Shown here one piece after another: positions 34,319 to 42,720 of a stretch of 64,000 nucleotides of DNA; positions within the stretch are counted from its first letter, which is position 1; each line of letters begins with the position of its first letter. The notes below the pieces were generated by a model. The model was not told the DNA's origin and did no database searches. It was given only the letters and a program-made list of their open reading frames with translations. The stretch comes from JAZIHH01 sp036678685 (GTDB lineage Bacteria; Bacillota; UBA4882; UBA10575), in assembly GCA_036678685.1 (NCBI GenBank), contig JAZIHH010000001.1, forward strand, positions 186,001-250,000, written 5' to 3'. A program made the translations under genes and the position numbers.

Positions 34319-35281
34319 TTAAACGCCCAGTCCCCCGTCTCCTTCCCGCAGCGAAATTTTTCTCCTCCACAACGGGATTTTGCCGGGTTCCCCTTCCATG
34401 ACCGCACCTATAAATTTCAATTTTTTCTCTCTTTTCTCGTTTAAGCGCGTTATATCCGGCAGGAATAATTTATCTTTCCAAAAAAACTGGAGCGAATAAT
34501 CAAAATAGGTTATAAAATAATAAAAAGCAAAGCTTTCCGCAAAGTCTTCGTTCATACCGGTACTGCTGTACAAGCTAAAATAAGAGGATTTCCCGGTAAA
34601 CCAGGACAAAAAATCGACCAGTTCCTCCATATTCTCGAGATGGGCCAGGCGGAAAAGAATTTCTTCCCGGTCCCGCCAGTTGTTTGCCTCATCCCAGGAA
34701 ACACTGACAAAATCCCGGTTCAGTTCGTTGACGACAAACTCTCCCTTCCAACTGAATTCCAAAACTTCGTACTCAATCAAATGTCCCACTTCATGAATGA
34801 TAATCCGCAATAAATTCGGAAGCGGGGGGTTACCCCGCAAAGAAAAACTTTTTCCGGAGTATATAAGCCGGGGAGTAAATCTTATCATTTTAAACTCCCA
34901 GTCGTCGGCCACCGAGTAGTCCAGATTAATTTTTTCTTTGTCAATATAAACCGTCCTTTGCGGTTTGTCGGCAAAAGAATAGGGGCAATTAACCACCACA
35001 AATTTCCTGGGTATTTGCAGTAGATAAAGCAGCCCCTTATCCTCCAGCAAATCAACGGTTTTTTTCAAACTGCCAACATCTTTACGGGAAAGCAAAATCT
35101 TGTCCCATTCCAAACCCCGTGTGAATTCCGGGGAAGGAAAATGTTTACCCGGATCGAACCCCTCAAACAAGATTCCTTTATAAGTAAAAGATTCTACTCC
35201 TTTATCCAGCCGGCAGGCGGAGAGGAATAACATGGAAAAAAGAAGCATGACCATTAATAATCTGCTGTTCATTTTTCTCAT
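34319..35281 (-). CDS. Lipoprotein with HExxH putative metalloprotease domain
   Basis: 320 residues. The signal peptide ends in the lipobox LFLSAC, so it is probably lipid-anchored outside. The centre has IIIHEVGHLIEYE (HExxH, about residue 165-172). A later Glu-rich stretch, NEDFAESFAFYYF, could supply the third metal ligand, as in the gluzincin-like lethal-factor family. The substrate is unknown. A consensus promoter lies 60 bases upstream. It has the same direction as, but separate signals from, the DctP gene. Confidence 0.7.
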   Translation of the reverse strand: MRKMNSRLLMVMLLFSMLFLSACRLDKGVESFTYKGILFEGFDPGKHFPSPEFTRGLEWDKILLSRKDVGSLKKTVDLLEDKGLLYLLQIPRKFVVVNCPYSFADKPQRTVYIDKEKINLDYSVADDWEFKMIRFTPRLIYSGKSFSLRGNPPLPNLLRIIIHEVGHLIEYEVLEFSWKGEFVVNELNRDFVSVSWDEANNWRDREEILFRLAHLENMEELVDFLSWFTGKSSYFSLYSSTGMNEDFAESFAFYYFITYFDYSLQFFWKDKLFLPDITRLNEKREKKLKFIGAVMEGEPGKIPLWRRKISLREGDGGLGV

Positions 35282-35342
35282 GGGTCACCACCGCTTTCGT
35301 GACGTTACTGTTTGCACGCCCACCGGAAACATCGTTACCTAT

Positions 35343-35371
35343 ATATTACTTTAAGGGATGGAAGATTGCAA
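35343..35371 (-). promoter_or_regulatory. Sigma-A promoter of the lipoprotein gene
   Basis: TTGCAA (35371-35366), 17 bases, TAATAT (35348-35343) on the minus strand, about 60 bases before the start codon. Confidence 0.7.
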
Positions 35372-35634
35372 CTTAAACATTTTTATACTACGCTACACCC
35401 TGGTGGTGATTCCCTCCCGCCCGTGAAAAGACGATAAAAAATGGTTTAAACTTGAACCCCGCTTTCCGGCCCCTTTTTAAGAAGGATCCCATGTACGCCA
35501 GGTGTGGTTGGAATAGTATGTGTAAAGTTGGTGAACAATTAAGTTGGCAATTTTAAAAAAGGAAAAGTCATCGGTACTCCGAAATGGCAAGTTGCTCAAA
35601 AAACCATAAAGGAGTTTTCTCCGAGGGCTTATCC
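35372..35634. other. Intergenic stretch without a recognised feature
   Basis: With the promoter this fills the 353 bases between the lipoprotein and DUF6941 genes. It has AT-rich runs and no coding frame, hairpin terminator or repeat that I can support. Confidence 0.4.
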
Positions 35635-36045
35635 CTAATTATGCGGCGTTGGCGGGGGCATGACGCTCAGTGGTAAACTCACAATTTCGTGTCCATCCAG
35701 GACGACACTAAAATTGTAATCGCCGTAGGCAGGAAATATCAAATTGTTGTAATTCACGACCAATCCGGCGCCGGTTCTTAAGCCAACGGCGGGCGGTTGT
35801 AATTGTATATCACCCATAACCGGAGGGACGATCTCTTTTCCGTCGGCGTCCATTAAATGAATCTTAATTTTTTTAACCCCTGCTTCGCTGCTTTTGGCTT
35901 CGAGATTCATAACCAGGCAAAAGGGTTTGACCGGTGCGGATAAATCGGGAACAAATAAATTGTTAAAACCTATCCCCATGGCGTTTATTTTCCCGCCGAT
36001 GGATTGTTCGGCATAATCGCAGAGAAAGGCGAAACGGACCCGCAA
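35635..36045 (-). CDS. DUF6941-family protein
   Basis: 136 residues from a TTG at 36045 with GAGGAGG nine bases upstream. RVRFAFLCDYAEQSIGGKINAMGIGFNNLF and the repeated beta-strand pattern (PFCLVMNLEA, GDYNFSVVLDGHEIVSLPLSV) match the DUF6941 family, a beta-sandwich of unknown role. It follows comM. Confidence 0.65.
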   Translation of the reverse strand: MRVRFAFLCDYAEQSIGGKINAMGIGFNNLFVPDLSAPVKPFCLVMNLEAKSSEAGVKKIKIHLMDADGKEIVPPVMGDIQLQPPAVGLRTGAGLVVNYNNLIFPAYGDYNFSVVLDGHEIVSLPLSVMPPPTPHN

Positions 36046-36107
36046 TTCAATCTTCCTCCTCAAAATATATTCACGTGATATAAGAAACACTAACCCGCCC
36101 GCCGCTT

Positions 36108-36989
36108 CTAACGCCACTTCTCAATCCCCCGGTACTGAATGGCTTCAGCCAAATGGGTGCTGGTTATTCTTTCACTGTTGTCCAGATCCGCTATGGTACG
36201 GGCCACCTTTAAAAGACGGTCGCAACCGCGGGCGGAAATTCCGTAGCTTTGCACGGCCTTGGCCAGCAGCCGGCGGGCTTCGGGACCCAGACGGCAAAAG
36301 AGCTTCAGTTCTCTGGAACCCATATGAGCATTACAATAAATGCCTCTCCCGGCAAAGCGTTCTTCCTGAAGGGCCCGGGCCTTGATTACCCGTTGGCGGA
36401 TGGAGGCGGAGGATTCGCCTTCCCTGTTCCCCAGGATTTCCCGGTGACTCAGCCGCGGGGTTTCAACTTGAAAATCAATCCGGTCCAGCAGGGGACCGGA
36501 TATACGCGCCCGGTACCTTTGCAACTGCCAAGGGGTACAGGTGCACGGATGGACCGGATCACCAAAGAACCCGCAGGGACAGGGATTCATGGCACAAACC
36601 AGCATAAAACGGGCGGGATAAACCAGCGAAAATAAAACCCGGGAGATAACAACCACGCCCTCCTCCAGGGGTTGACGCAAGACTTCCAGCACCTCGCGGC
36701 GGAACTCGGTGAGTTCGTCCAAAAAGAGGACCCCGTGGTGGGCCAGGCTGACCTCCCCCGGCCGGGGATGACTGCCCCCGCCGGCCAAACCGGCCCGGGT
36801 AATGGTATGATGCGGACTGCGGAACGGCCGGCGGGTGATAAGGGAAGCCCCGGACGGTAAAAGCCCCGCAATACTGTATATCTTGGTGATTTCCACCGCT
36901 TCCTCCCGGCTCAGCGGCGGCAGGATGGAGGGAAGCCTGCGCGCCAGCATTGTTTTGCCGGAGCCGGGTGGGCCATTGAGCAGAATGTT
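36108..36989 (-). pseudogene. comM: ComM (Mg-chelatase-like AAA ATPase), N-terminus lost at element junction
   Basis: The remaining part starts at NILLNGPPGSGKTMLARRLPSILPPLS (Walker A) and runs through the full AAA and C-terminal regions: GEVSLAHHGVLFLDELTEF (Walker B), CAMNPCPCGFFGD, LLDRIDFQVE and a canonical end RTIADLDNSERITSTHLAEAIQYR. The usual first 200 or so residues (Lon-like domain) are absent. Upstream in frame there is a TAA at 37022-37020 and no start before the Met inside the Walker A region. Homology stops at about 36989, where the mobile region begins. ComM promotes branch migration in natural transformation; this copy is probably dead. Confidence 0.85.
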
Positions 36990-37090
36990 ATATATGGTTT
37001 TATCCTTCCTCCTCCTCCCTTAATGAAATTAACCTCATTTGTATAATAAGGGGGAGGGACAAAAAGAGGAAAGATGAGGTGGGATGAACG

Positions 37091-37297
37091 ATGCCCCGAA
37101 CTAAAAACCGAGGGGATGTGTATGTTTATAACTTGGTTCAGGCTCAATTCTTCTTAGACTGTGGCCTGCGTCCTGTAGCGGTAGGAAGAGGCAAACACGG
37201 GGACGTATTCTTGCGGTTCAAAAGGGACGAAGCTACAGAAGAAGCCTTCCAACGCTGGACGAATTTCGCGAGGGAAATGAAAAGGAAAATGATGTAG
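37091..37297 (+). CDS. Small DUF5659-like protein
   Basis: 68 residues: MPRTKNRGDVYVYNLVQAQFFLDCGLRPVAVGRGKHGDVFLRFKRDEATEEAFQRW. The pattern FFLxxGL...G..xxVFLxF.....xxxAFxxW is that of DUF5659, found on plasmids and mobile elements of Firmicutes. A TATAAT (37042-37047) and GAGGTGGG lie upstream. It is the first gene of the mobile region and sits just before the initiator-like gene. Confidence 0.65.
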   Translation: MPRTKNRGDVYVYNLVQAQFFLDCGLRPVAVGRGKHGDVFLRFKRDEATEEAFQRWTNFAREMKRKMM

Positions 37298-37313
37298 ATC
37301 GAAGGAGCGATGG

Positions 37314-37625
37314 ATGATGACAAAGAGAAGAATCCCAGGGATGGCTATATTACGGGATATTCAGAGACAGAAGGAAGAGAAAAAGCAACTCCAAAAGGAG
37401 ATGTTCAGGCAAGTGTACAATAGGCCAAAGGAGAAGGCTTTTTCTGATATAGACCAACTTAACATGGACAGCTTTCGGGCTATTCCTAAAAGCGTGATAC
37501 TTGATTGTGGATTATCGAAGGCTGCCCTGGCTATCTATCCAGTCTTATGTGCAAAAGCGGATTTTGAAAAAAATAACTCTTTTCAAATATCGCAAGAGAA
37601 TATAGCCTTTTATTCAGGGGTTAGC
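37314..37625 (+). pseudogene. Replication-initiator-like gene, 5' part (split by IS21)
   Basis: 104 codons: a charged start (DIQRQKEEKKQLQKEMFRQVYN), then NMDSFRAIPKSVILDCGLSKAALAIYPVLCAKADFEKNNSFQISQENIAFYSGVS, a winged-helix DNA-binding start. The IS21 element cuts it after YSGVS; the 3' part is at 40057-40935. GAAGGAG precedes the start. A second, inverted copy of this part stands at 63580-64000. Role as plasmid initiator is inferred from the iterons that follow the gene. Confidence 0.7.
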
Positions 37626-37762
37626 TGTTTATGGCAAAATAGAAATAGAGCAAATGGCAAGATAGAAGTCTAGCAGAAAAATGGAAAAATCCATTGCCAG
37701 CACCCTCAAAAAAGATTACCCTTCTAATTAGCCATCACACAAATTAGGGGGGTAAAGAAAGG

Positions 37763-39274
37763 ATGTTGACAATGGACGAAATCAATCATATCAAATATTT
37801 GCGTGATAGGAAAGGCCAATCTTTAAGGGAAATCGCAAGAGAGACCGGACATGCTTTCGAAACCGTAAAAAAATATGCCGAAAAACAAGATTTCAACATC
37901 GCTCGCCGCAAGCAAAGGCGAAAAAGTAAGCTCGATCCCTACAAGGCAATAATTGATGAATGGCTAACCAATGATTTAAAAGAAAGACCAAAGCAAAGAC
38001 ATACCGCCAAACGAGTATATGACCGCTTGCAAGAGATGTATGGCATAGGATTCAAGGTCTCTGAGCGTACAGTGAGATACTATGTATCGGCTAAGAAAAA
38101 AGAGTTATATACCAATAATGATTGCTCTATTCCTCTTGAACATTCTCCTGGGAAAGCCCAGGCGGATTTCGGGGAGGCTGATTTCATTGAAAACGGTGAA
38201 AGATTTACCGGGTTGTATCTAACACTCTCTTTCCCCTACAGCAACGCCGGGTTTACGCAGGTTTTCAAAGGCCAAAACCTGGAATGTCTCGAAACCGGGT
38301 TAAAGAACATCTTTGAATATATAGGTAAAATACCGGGAGGTATTTTGTTTGATAACCCGCCAACCATCGTAAAAAAGGTCTTAGAATACGGCAAACGAGA
38401 AATAACAGAAAACTTTAAACGATTCGCCCTGCATTATGGCTTTAAAACGAACTTTTGCAATCCAGCGCGCGCTCAAGAAAAAGGGCATGTGGAGAACAAA
38501 GTCGGTTACAGCCGCCGGAACTTTTTTGTGCCAGTTCCCGAGTTCAAAGATCTTGAGGAGTTTAATAAAGACCTCCTCGAAAAGGCTGTCCAGGACATGC
38601 AGCGGAAGCATTACAAAAAAGGAAAATTGATTGCCGATCTGTTTGCCGAAGATCTAGCGGTGATGCATAATTTACCGGAAACTCCGTTTGAAATCGGCCG
38701 GTACGAAAAAGTCAAAGCTGATAAATATGCCAAGGTTAGATTTGACAACAAACAGTATTCAACATCGCCCATCTTTGCCGGCAAACAATTATGGATAAGA
38801 GCCACCGCCCAGGAAATTATCGTCATGGATGAAGATTGGCACGAAGTCATCAGACATCAGCGCTTATACGGCAAAAAACAAGAAGCAATGAACTGGGTCC
38901 CCTATCTACAGCTGATGGCAAAACGACCTACAGCCTTAAAATACACGGCTTTCTTTCATCAGTTACCGGAGATTCTCCAAGAATACTTTGCGCAATGCCA
39001 TTACCCGCAGAAGAAGGCCTCTTTAAACATCCTGCGCAAAATGGTGGAAGAAACAGATCTGGAAACAGCAACTTCCGCCTTTGAACAGGCATTAGACCAA
39101 GGAGTATCCGACCCGGACAGTATCTGGCTTACCTTTTACCGGATGAACAATCCCACAATTGAACTGCCTGAGCTAACGCTAAAAGAGAGTACGCCTCAAC
39201 TTCCGGCCTTTACGACCGATACCGCGCTTTATGATCTACTCTTAATGAAAGGAGCGGTATCATGCAAGAAATAA
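37763..39274 (+). CDS. istA: IS21-family transposase IstA
   Basis: 503 residues. The N-terminal helix-turn-helix (IKYLRDRKGQSLREIARETGHAFETVKKYAEK) is followed by the integrase core: KAQADFGEADFIENGERFTGLYLTLSFPYS (first Asp), GGILFDNPPTIVKKV (second Asp) and ARAQEKGHVENKVGYSRRNFFVP (catalytic Glu). It appears intact and overlaps istB by 13 bases. Confidence 0.95.
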   Translation: MLTMDEINHIKYLRDRKGQSLREIARETGHAFETVKKYAEKQDFNIARRKQRRKSKLDPYKAIIDEWLTNDLKERPKQRHTAKRVYDRLQEMYGIGFKVSERTVRYYVSAKKKELYTNNDCSIPLEHSPGKAQADFGEADFIENGERFTGLYLTLSFPYSNAGFTQVFKGQNLECLETGLKNIFEYIGKIPGGILFDNPPTIVKKVLEYGKREITENFKRFALHYGFKTNFCNPARAQEKGHVENKVGYSRRNFFVPVPEFKDLEEFNKDLLEKAVQDMQRKHYKKGKLIADLFAEDLAVMHNLPETPFEIGRYEKVKADKYAKVRFDNKQYSTSPIFAGKQLWIRATAQEIIVMDEDWHEVIRHQRLYGKKQEAMNWVPYLQLMAKRPTALKYTAFFHQLPEILQEYFAQCHYPQKKASLNILRKMVEETDLETATSAFEQALDQGVSDPDSIWLTFYRMNNPTIELPELTLKESTPQLPAFTTDTALYDLLLMKGAVSCKK

Positions 39275-39984
39275 TTGCCAAGTATTGTCGAGAGCTCCGC
39301 TTAGGTCAAGGGTTTGTGGAAAATTACCCAACCATCGAAGCCGATACTCATGAGCAGTTTTTATTAAAACTGCTCCAAATGGAGGTTGAACGTAGAGCTA
39401 TACATAGGAAAAATCGATTACTAAAACAAGCTGGTTTCCCGGTAATTAAGACCTTTGCCGGGTACTCCTTTGCTGAGATTCAAATTCCGAATAGCTTGGA
39501 GATGGAATCACTTAAAACCGGGGCTTTTATTGGAAACAGAGAAAACTTAATTCTTTATGGACCACCCGGCACCGGCAAGACCCATTTAGCTACTGCTATT
39601 GGCATAGAGGCTTGTAATAGCGGAAAAAGGGTCAAGTTTTTCCGCACAGCCACATTGGTTAACCTGTTACTGGAAGCTAAAGCTGCCGGCAATATCAAAA
39701 AGGTTTTTCGGCAATTAGAGAAAACAGACCTTTTAATCTGTGACGAATGGGGCTATATCCCTTTCGAAAAATTAGGAGCCCAATTACTTTTCCAAGTAAT
39801 CTCCGAATGTTATGAGCAAAGGAGCGTGATTATCACCACCAACATCGAATTCAGCAAATGGAATGGGATCTTCTATGATGAAAAACTAACCACTGCTTTA
39901 ATCGATCGACTTGTCCACCATAGCCATTTGCTGGTTTTTACGGGTACCAGTTACCGGCTGAAACACTCTACCATTAATTGCTAA
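39262..39984 (+). CDS. istB: IS21-family helper ATPase IstB
   Basis: 240 residues with Walker A LYGPPGTGKTHLATAIG, Walker B DLLICDEWGYIPF and the ending RLVHHSHLLVFTGTSYRLKHS. IstB is the AAA ATPase that selects target DNA for IstA. Confidence 0.96.
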   Translation: MQEIIAKYCRELRLGQGFVENYPTIEADTHEQFLLKLLQMEVERRAIHRKNRLLKQAGFPVIKTFAGYSFAEIQIPNSLEMESLKTGAFIGNRENLILYGPPGTGKTHLATAIGIEACNSGKRVKFFRTATLVNLLLEAKAAGNIKKVFRQLEKTDLLICDEWGYIPFEKLGAQLLFQVISECYEQRSVIITTNIEFSKWNGIFYDEKLTTALIDRLVHHSHLLVFTGTSYRLKHSTINC

Positions 39985-40056
39985 TTATGGAAATGAGGGT
40001 GCTAGAAAAATTAGTTGCCGAATGCTAGATTTTCTACTTGCCAAATACAGGTTAGC

Positions 40057-40935
40057 GAAAGCAAGGTGAGAAGGGCTATAGCGGAGTTGGAGGGAGCCAG
40101 GCTTTTGAGCAAGGAAAAGATAACTGAGGGGACCCGCCACTTCTACGTCTATAAAGTGACCTTTTATCGTAGGCCTGAGCTAGAAGCAAACGAACAACGT
40201 GGGGATGCAATCTATTTCTATACCTGCATTATTGATAACGGAATATGGGCTGAGCTAAAACCAAGGGCGAAGGTTCTTTATTTGACCATGCGTGCTGTCG
40301 CGAAGCAGGATTTTGAACTATATTCTGTTATCGAAGGGGAGAATTACGGTGGGGATTGGAACGGGGTTAACTACGATGATTATATCCGCAACCGTAAATG
40401 GGACGTCTGCGATATTTCCCTTTCTAAACTCTGCAAGCTAGCTAAAATTGAACGTACGAATCTAACCCCAATATTGGAGGAACTAGAACGATATAAATTG
40501 ATTGAGAGGGTTGGAGAATGGACGAAAGTTTATCTAAAACCTGGACGTCTGGGACCAGGACGTCTGTTAAGACACAAAACCTTAACGTCCGACCTAAATT
40601 CAAAAATAGAAGGTAAACAAGATAAAAATTCCCGGCTAAATTCAAAAATAGAAGGTAAACAAGATAAAAATTCCCGGTATGTCCCACTAGCCGAAAGGCT
40701 AGCTTCCATCATCAGAAGTCATAAACGAATTAATGTAACATCCCAAAAGATAGTTAGTTGGGCAAACGAAATTAGAAAGCTAGTAGAAATTGATGGTGTC
40801 TCCATTCAACGGGTAGAGACTGCCTTGGATTGGTATGAAGAGAATATAGGCGGTGAGTACATTCCGGTTATTGAAAGTGGCTCCAGTCTACGTAGCAAAT
40901 TCATCAACCTTGAGCACGCTATGCGTCGGGATTAA
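40057..40935 (+). pseudogene. Replication-initiator-like gene, 3' part
   Basis: 293 codons continuing the split gene: ESKVRRAIAELEGARLLSKEKITEGTRHFYVYKVTFYRRPELEANEQRGDAI completes the first winged helix. A second DNA-binding stretch follows (SLSKLCKLAKIERTNLTPILEELERYKLIERVG). A 42-base unit encoding LNSKIEGKQDKNSR is repeated twice in tandem (40594-40677). The stop is followed at once by the first iteron. Two winged helices plus adjacent iterons are the usual plan of theta-plasmid initiators, but I do not assign a named family. Confidence 0.65.
40594..40677 (+). repeat. Two tandem 42-base units inside the initiator gene
   Basis: Each unit begins CTAAATTCAAAAATAGAAGG and ends AATTCCCGG. The copies are identical and in frame, adding 14 residues each. 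Confidence 0.9.
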
Positions 40936-41133
40936 AACTTAACGGTTGCCTTATAGCTTTTTTGTAGGGTTGCCAGCAATGAATGCTTAAAAAATTCAAG
41001 CAATAATGCTTAAAAAATTCAAGGACTAGCTATTAAAACTTAACGGTTGCCCTATTAAAACTTAACGGTTGCCCTATTAAAACTTAACGGTTGCCCTATT
41101 AAAACTTAACGGTTGCCCCTATTAAAACTTAAC
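40931..41133 (+). repeat. Iteron array of a plasmid-type replication origin
   Basis: A 22-base unit starting TATTAAAACTTAACGG and ending TTGCCC is repeated four times without gaps from 41031 to 41118. A partial copy follows at 41120-41133, and another copy stands apart at 40931-40950, directly on the initiator stop. A 19-base repeat AATGCTTAAAAAATTCAAG occurs twice between them (40982-41000, 41005-41023). AT-rich DNA follows. This fits iterons bound by the initiator encoded just upstream. Confidence 0.85.
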
Positions 41134-41261
41134 CATATATATAGAATATTTATTTAGAATTAAATTAGAATTTATTAGGGTTATATTAGGCTTTGAACTT
41201 GGAAAGTTCAAAGAATGTGTGATTATCATTTAAAATTAAAAATGTGAGGTTCCTCCAATAA
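41134..41261. other. AT-rich stretch after the iterons
   Basis: It has long A/T runs (ATATATATAGAATATTTATTTAG) and no gene. Such a region next to iterons could be the DNA-unwinding element of the origin; this is inference from position and composition. Confidence 0.45.
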
Positions 41262-41646
41262 AGATTTACAAAGTTTCCTCCAATTAAAGATAAGATAGGT
41301 TCCTTCAATAAATAAATAAATGCATTCAGCCATCCTGCTTTTAGCAGTTCGGCCCATTGCAAACAAAAATATTCTTTCCACGAAAAATATTAGTGGGTTC
41401 CGCCATCCTGCTTTCAGCAGTTCGGCCAGTCCCATATAAAGGCTTCGACAGTCCTGCACCAGCCTAGCTATGCATTGACTCCCGTATTAGCTATGCATTG
41501 CATTGACCCGGCCTATGCACCGATTTACTGCCAATTTATTTGCCATTTTAAGCCGCTGAAAAGCCTTCCCCATATAAAAGGTATTCCCCACAGCCTATAG
41601 AGCAAAATAGAGCAAAATAGAGCAAATTTGATGGCTTATTTTTGCC
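41262..41646. repeat. Left arm of long inverted repeat (origin-side block)
   Basis: It matches 58798-59145 in reverse complement at roughly 90% with small indels. It contains two GCCATCCTGCTTT-AGCAGTTCGGCC palindromic units, several TATGCATTG repeats, CCATTTTAAGCCGCTGAAAAG, and three TAGAGCAAAA repeats just before the boundary at GATGGCTTATTTTTG. No coding frame fits. It lies directly after the iterons, so it belongs to the replicon backbone. Confidence 0.85.
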
Positions 41647-41725
41647 CTCAGCCCTAAATAGAACCATGTTTGTATAACATGGATGGAGGGACAAACATAA
41701 GGATAGACACCAGAAAGGAGATATA

Positions 41726-41880
41726 GTGAAGATGATAAAAAGAAGAAACACTAGAAAGAAGAGGGTAAAGATGATAAAAGAAACACCAAAGTTAAAACCG
41801 TTAATACCTGACGAAATACTCGAAAAGCTGACTGTCCCAAATACATCGAAATCGAAGGCGAAACGTTCTTAGTCAGGTAA
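41726..41880 (+). pseudogene. Small frameshifted gene next to the inverted repeat
   Basis: A GTG at 41726 (ATG at 41732) has AAAGGAG upstream and opens a short basic protein with LKPLIPDEILEKLTV. Its frame then ends at TAG 41872. A one-base shift at CCCAAATAC would continue as PKYIEIEGETFLVR and stop at 41880, a much more protein-like ending. Its leader (TTTGTATAA, GGAGGGACAAA) resembles the one before the DUF5659 gene at 37091. Function is unknown. Confidence 0.5.
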
Positions 41881-41967
41881 GGAAACCGGAGGATAGACAG
41901 GCCCAAGCCGCCGGGAAGATGTTTCGTCCCTCCCTTCTCCTTCTGGCGGCCTCGCCTCTGTAATTAC

Positions 41968-42030
41968 CTTACTACCAATTTATTTGCCATTTTAAGCCAT
42001 GTAAAAAGCCTTCCCCATACAAAGTTATTC
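41968..42030 (+). repeat. Short third copy of part of the inverted-repeat block
   Basis: The text TTACTACCAATTTATTTGCC, then ATTTTAAGCC and AAAGCCTTCCCCATA, repeats 41527-41590 in the same direction with several changes. It suggests that replicon fragments have been duplicated more than once. Confidence 0.7.
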
Positions 42031-42087
42031 TCCATCACCTTAAAACAGCATATAAGGCCAATTAGGTGGTATAGAATTGAAGTTACG

Positions 42088-42128
42088 AGCCCTGTTCTAC
42101 CATAGACTGGAACAGGGCTTTTTAATTT
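42088..42128 (+). terminator. Intrinsic terminator
   Basis: AGCCCTGTTC (42088-42097) and GAACAGGGCT (42110-42119) form a 10-bp stem followed by TTTTTAATTTT. It closes whatever is transcribed from the left and shows that the following gene must start downstream of it. Confidence 0.88.
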
Positions 42129-42313
42129 TGTATGAAAAAAAGTTAAATCCTTTACTTTTCATGTTAAAACCGTTAAAATTAAAATTAGGACAAGACAATA
42201 CTGGACGAGCAGCACACGGGTACGATAGGCGGCTCATAGCCCAGCTAGGACCTTTTCTTGTAGCACAAGTTGTCAGAAAAGCGTTGTCGAATATATGTTG
42301 GGAGGGTGTTTGT

Positions 42314-42697
42314 ATGAGAAGAGTAGGGATGTGCGTTGTAATTGTCACTATCTTAGTGATGGCAGTGTGCTTCGGTGTTTCTGCGGAAGCAATCTTCAGA
42401 GGTCTCTCATGGGGCGATCCCCTGGAGGCGCCTCCAAGTGGAGATGTTTGTCTGGCTGATGCCAAGAAACGCATAGGTGATCGAGTGTGCCTGGTTGGGA
42501 ATCTTGACGATATGGCTGTTATTTCGTCTGTTCCCTTGAACGAACTGGAAAAACTATGCAAGTCATGTATTGACAAAGCGGCACCTGGAGGCGGTTACAT
42601 TCTTGCTGGAACATCTACCGGACTATACACGCCTAAACTAGCCGAACGCTGGCTCTTCATGGCCAAAGTTGCCCGTGAATACGGGTCGTATTCCTAA
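42314..42697 (+). pseudogene. Signal peptide fused to the C-terminal end of a uroporphyrinogen-decarboxylase-like protein
   Basis: From the ATG at 42314 (GGGAGGG upstream) the frame gives an export signal (VGMCVVIVTILVMAVCFGVSAEA). It then changes abruptly to GDPLEAPPSGDVCLADAKKRIGDRVCLVGNLDD and AAPGGGYILAGTSTGLYTPKLAERWLFMAKVAREYGSY, the last 90 or so residues of a URO-D/corrinoid methyltransferase fold. A cytoplasmic enzyme fragment behind a secretion signal is not a sensible protein. It looks like a deletion that joined the start of an exported-protein gene to the end of a URO-D gene. Confidence 0.7.
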
Positions 42698-42720
42698 TCA
42701 CTCAAAGGAGGAGTACGCAA

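Larger units (their letters stand above)
37626..40049. mobile_element. IS21-family insertion sequence
   Basis: Ends are TGTTTATGGCAAAATAGAAA on the left and TGTATTTGGCAAGTAGAAAA on the right (read inward). The 7-base GGTTAGC is duplicated at 37619-37625 and 40050-40056. Removing the element rejoins the initiator frame exactly (YSGVS + ESKVRRAIAELEG). It carries istA and istB. Confidence 0.92.

Noticed and set aside
40594..41133. Possible CRISPR array
   Set aside because: The repeats are contiguous 22- and 42-base units without spacers and there are no cas genes; they are iterons and an in-gene tandem repeat.
41226..41751. Minus-strand frames in the origin-side repeat block
   Set aside because: They consist of repeat DNA that recurs inverted at 58798-59145 with changes that do not keep the frames.
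42077..42313. Upstream extension of the URO-D fusion frame
   Set aside because: It would have to read through a strong terminator at 42088-42128; the ATG at 42314 has a proper ribosome site and starts a signal peptide.
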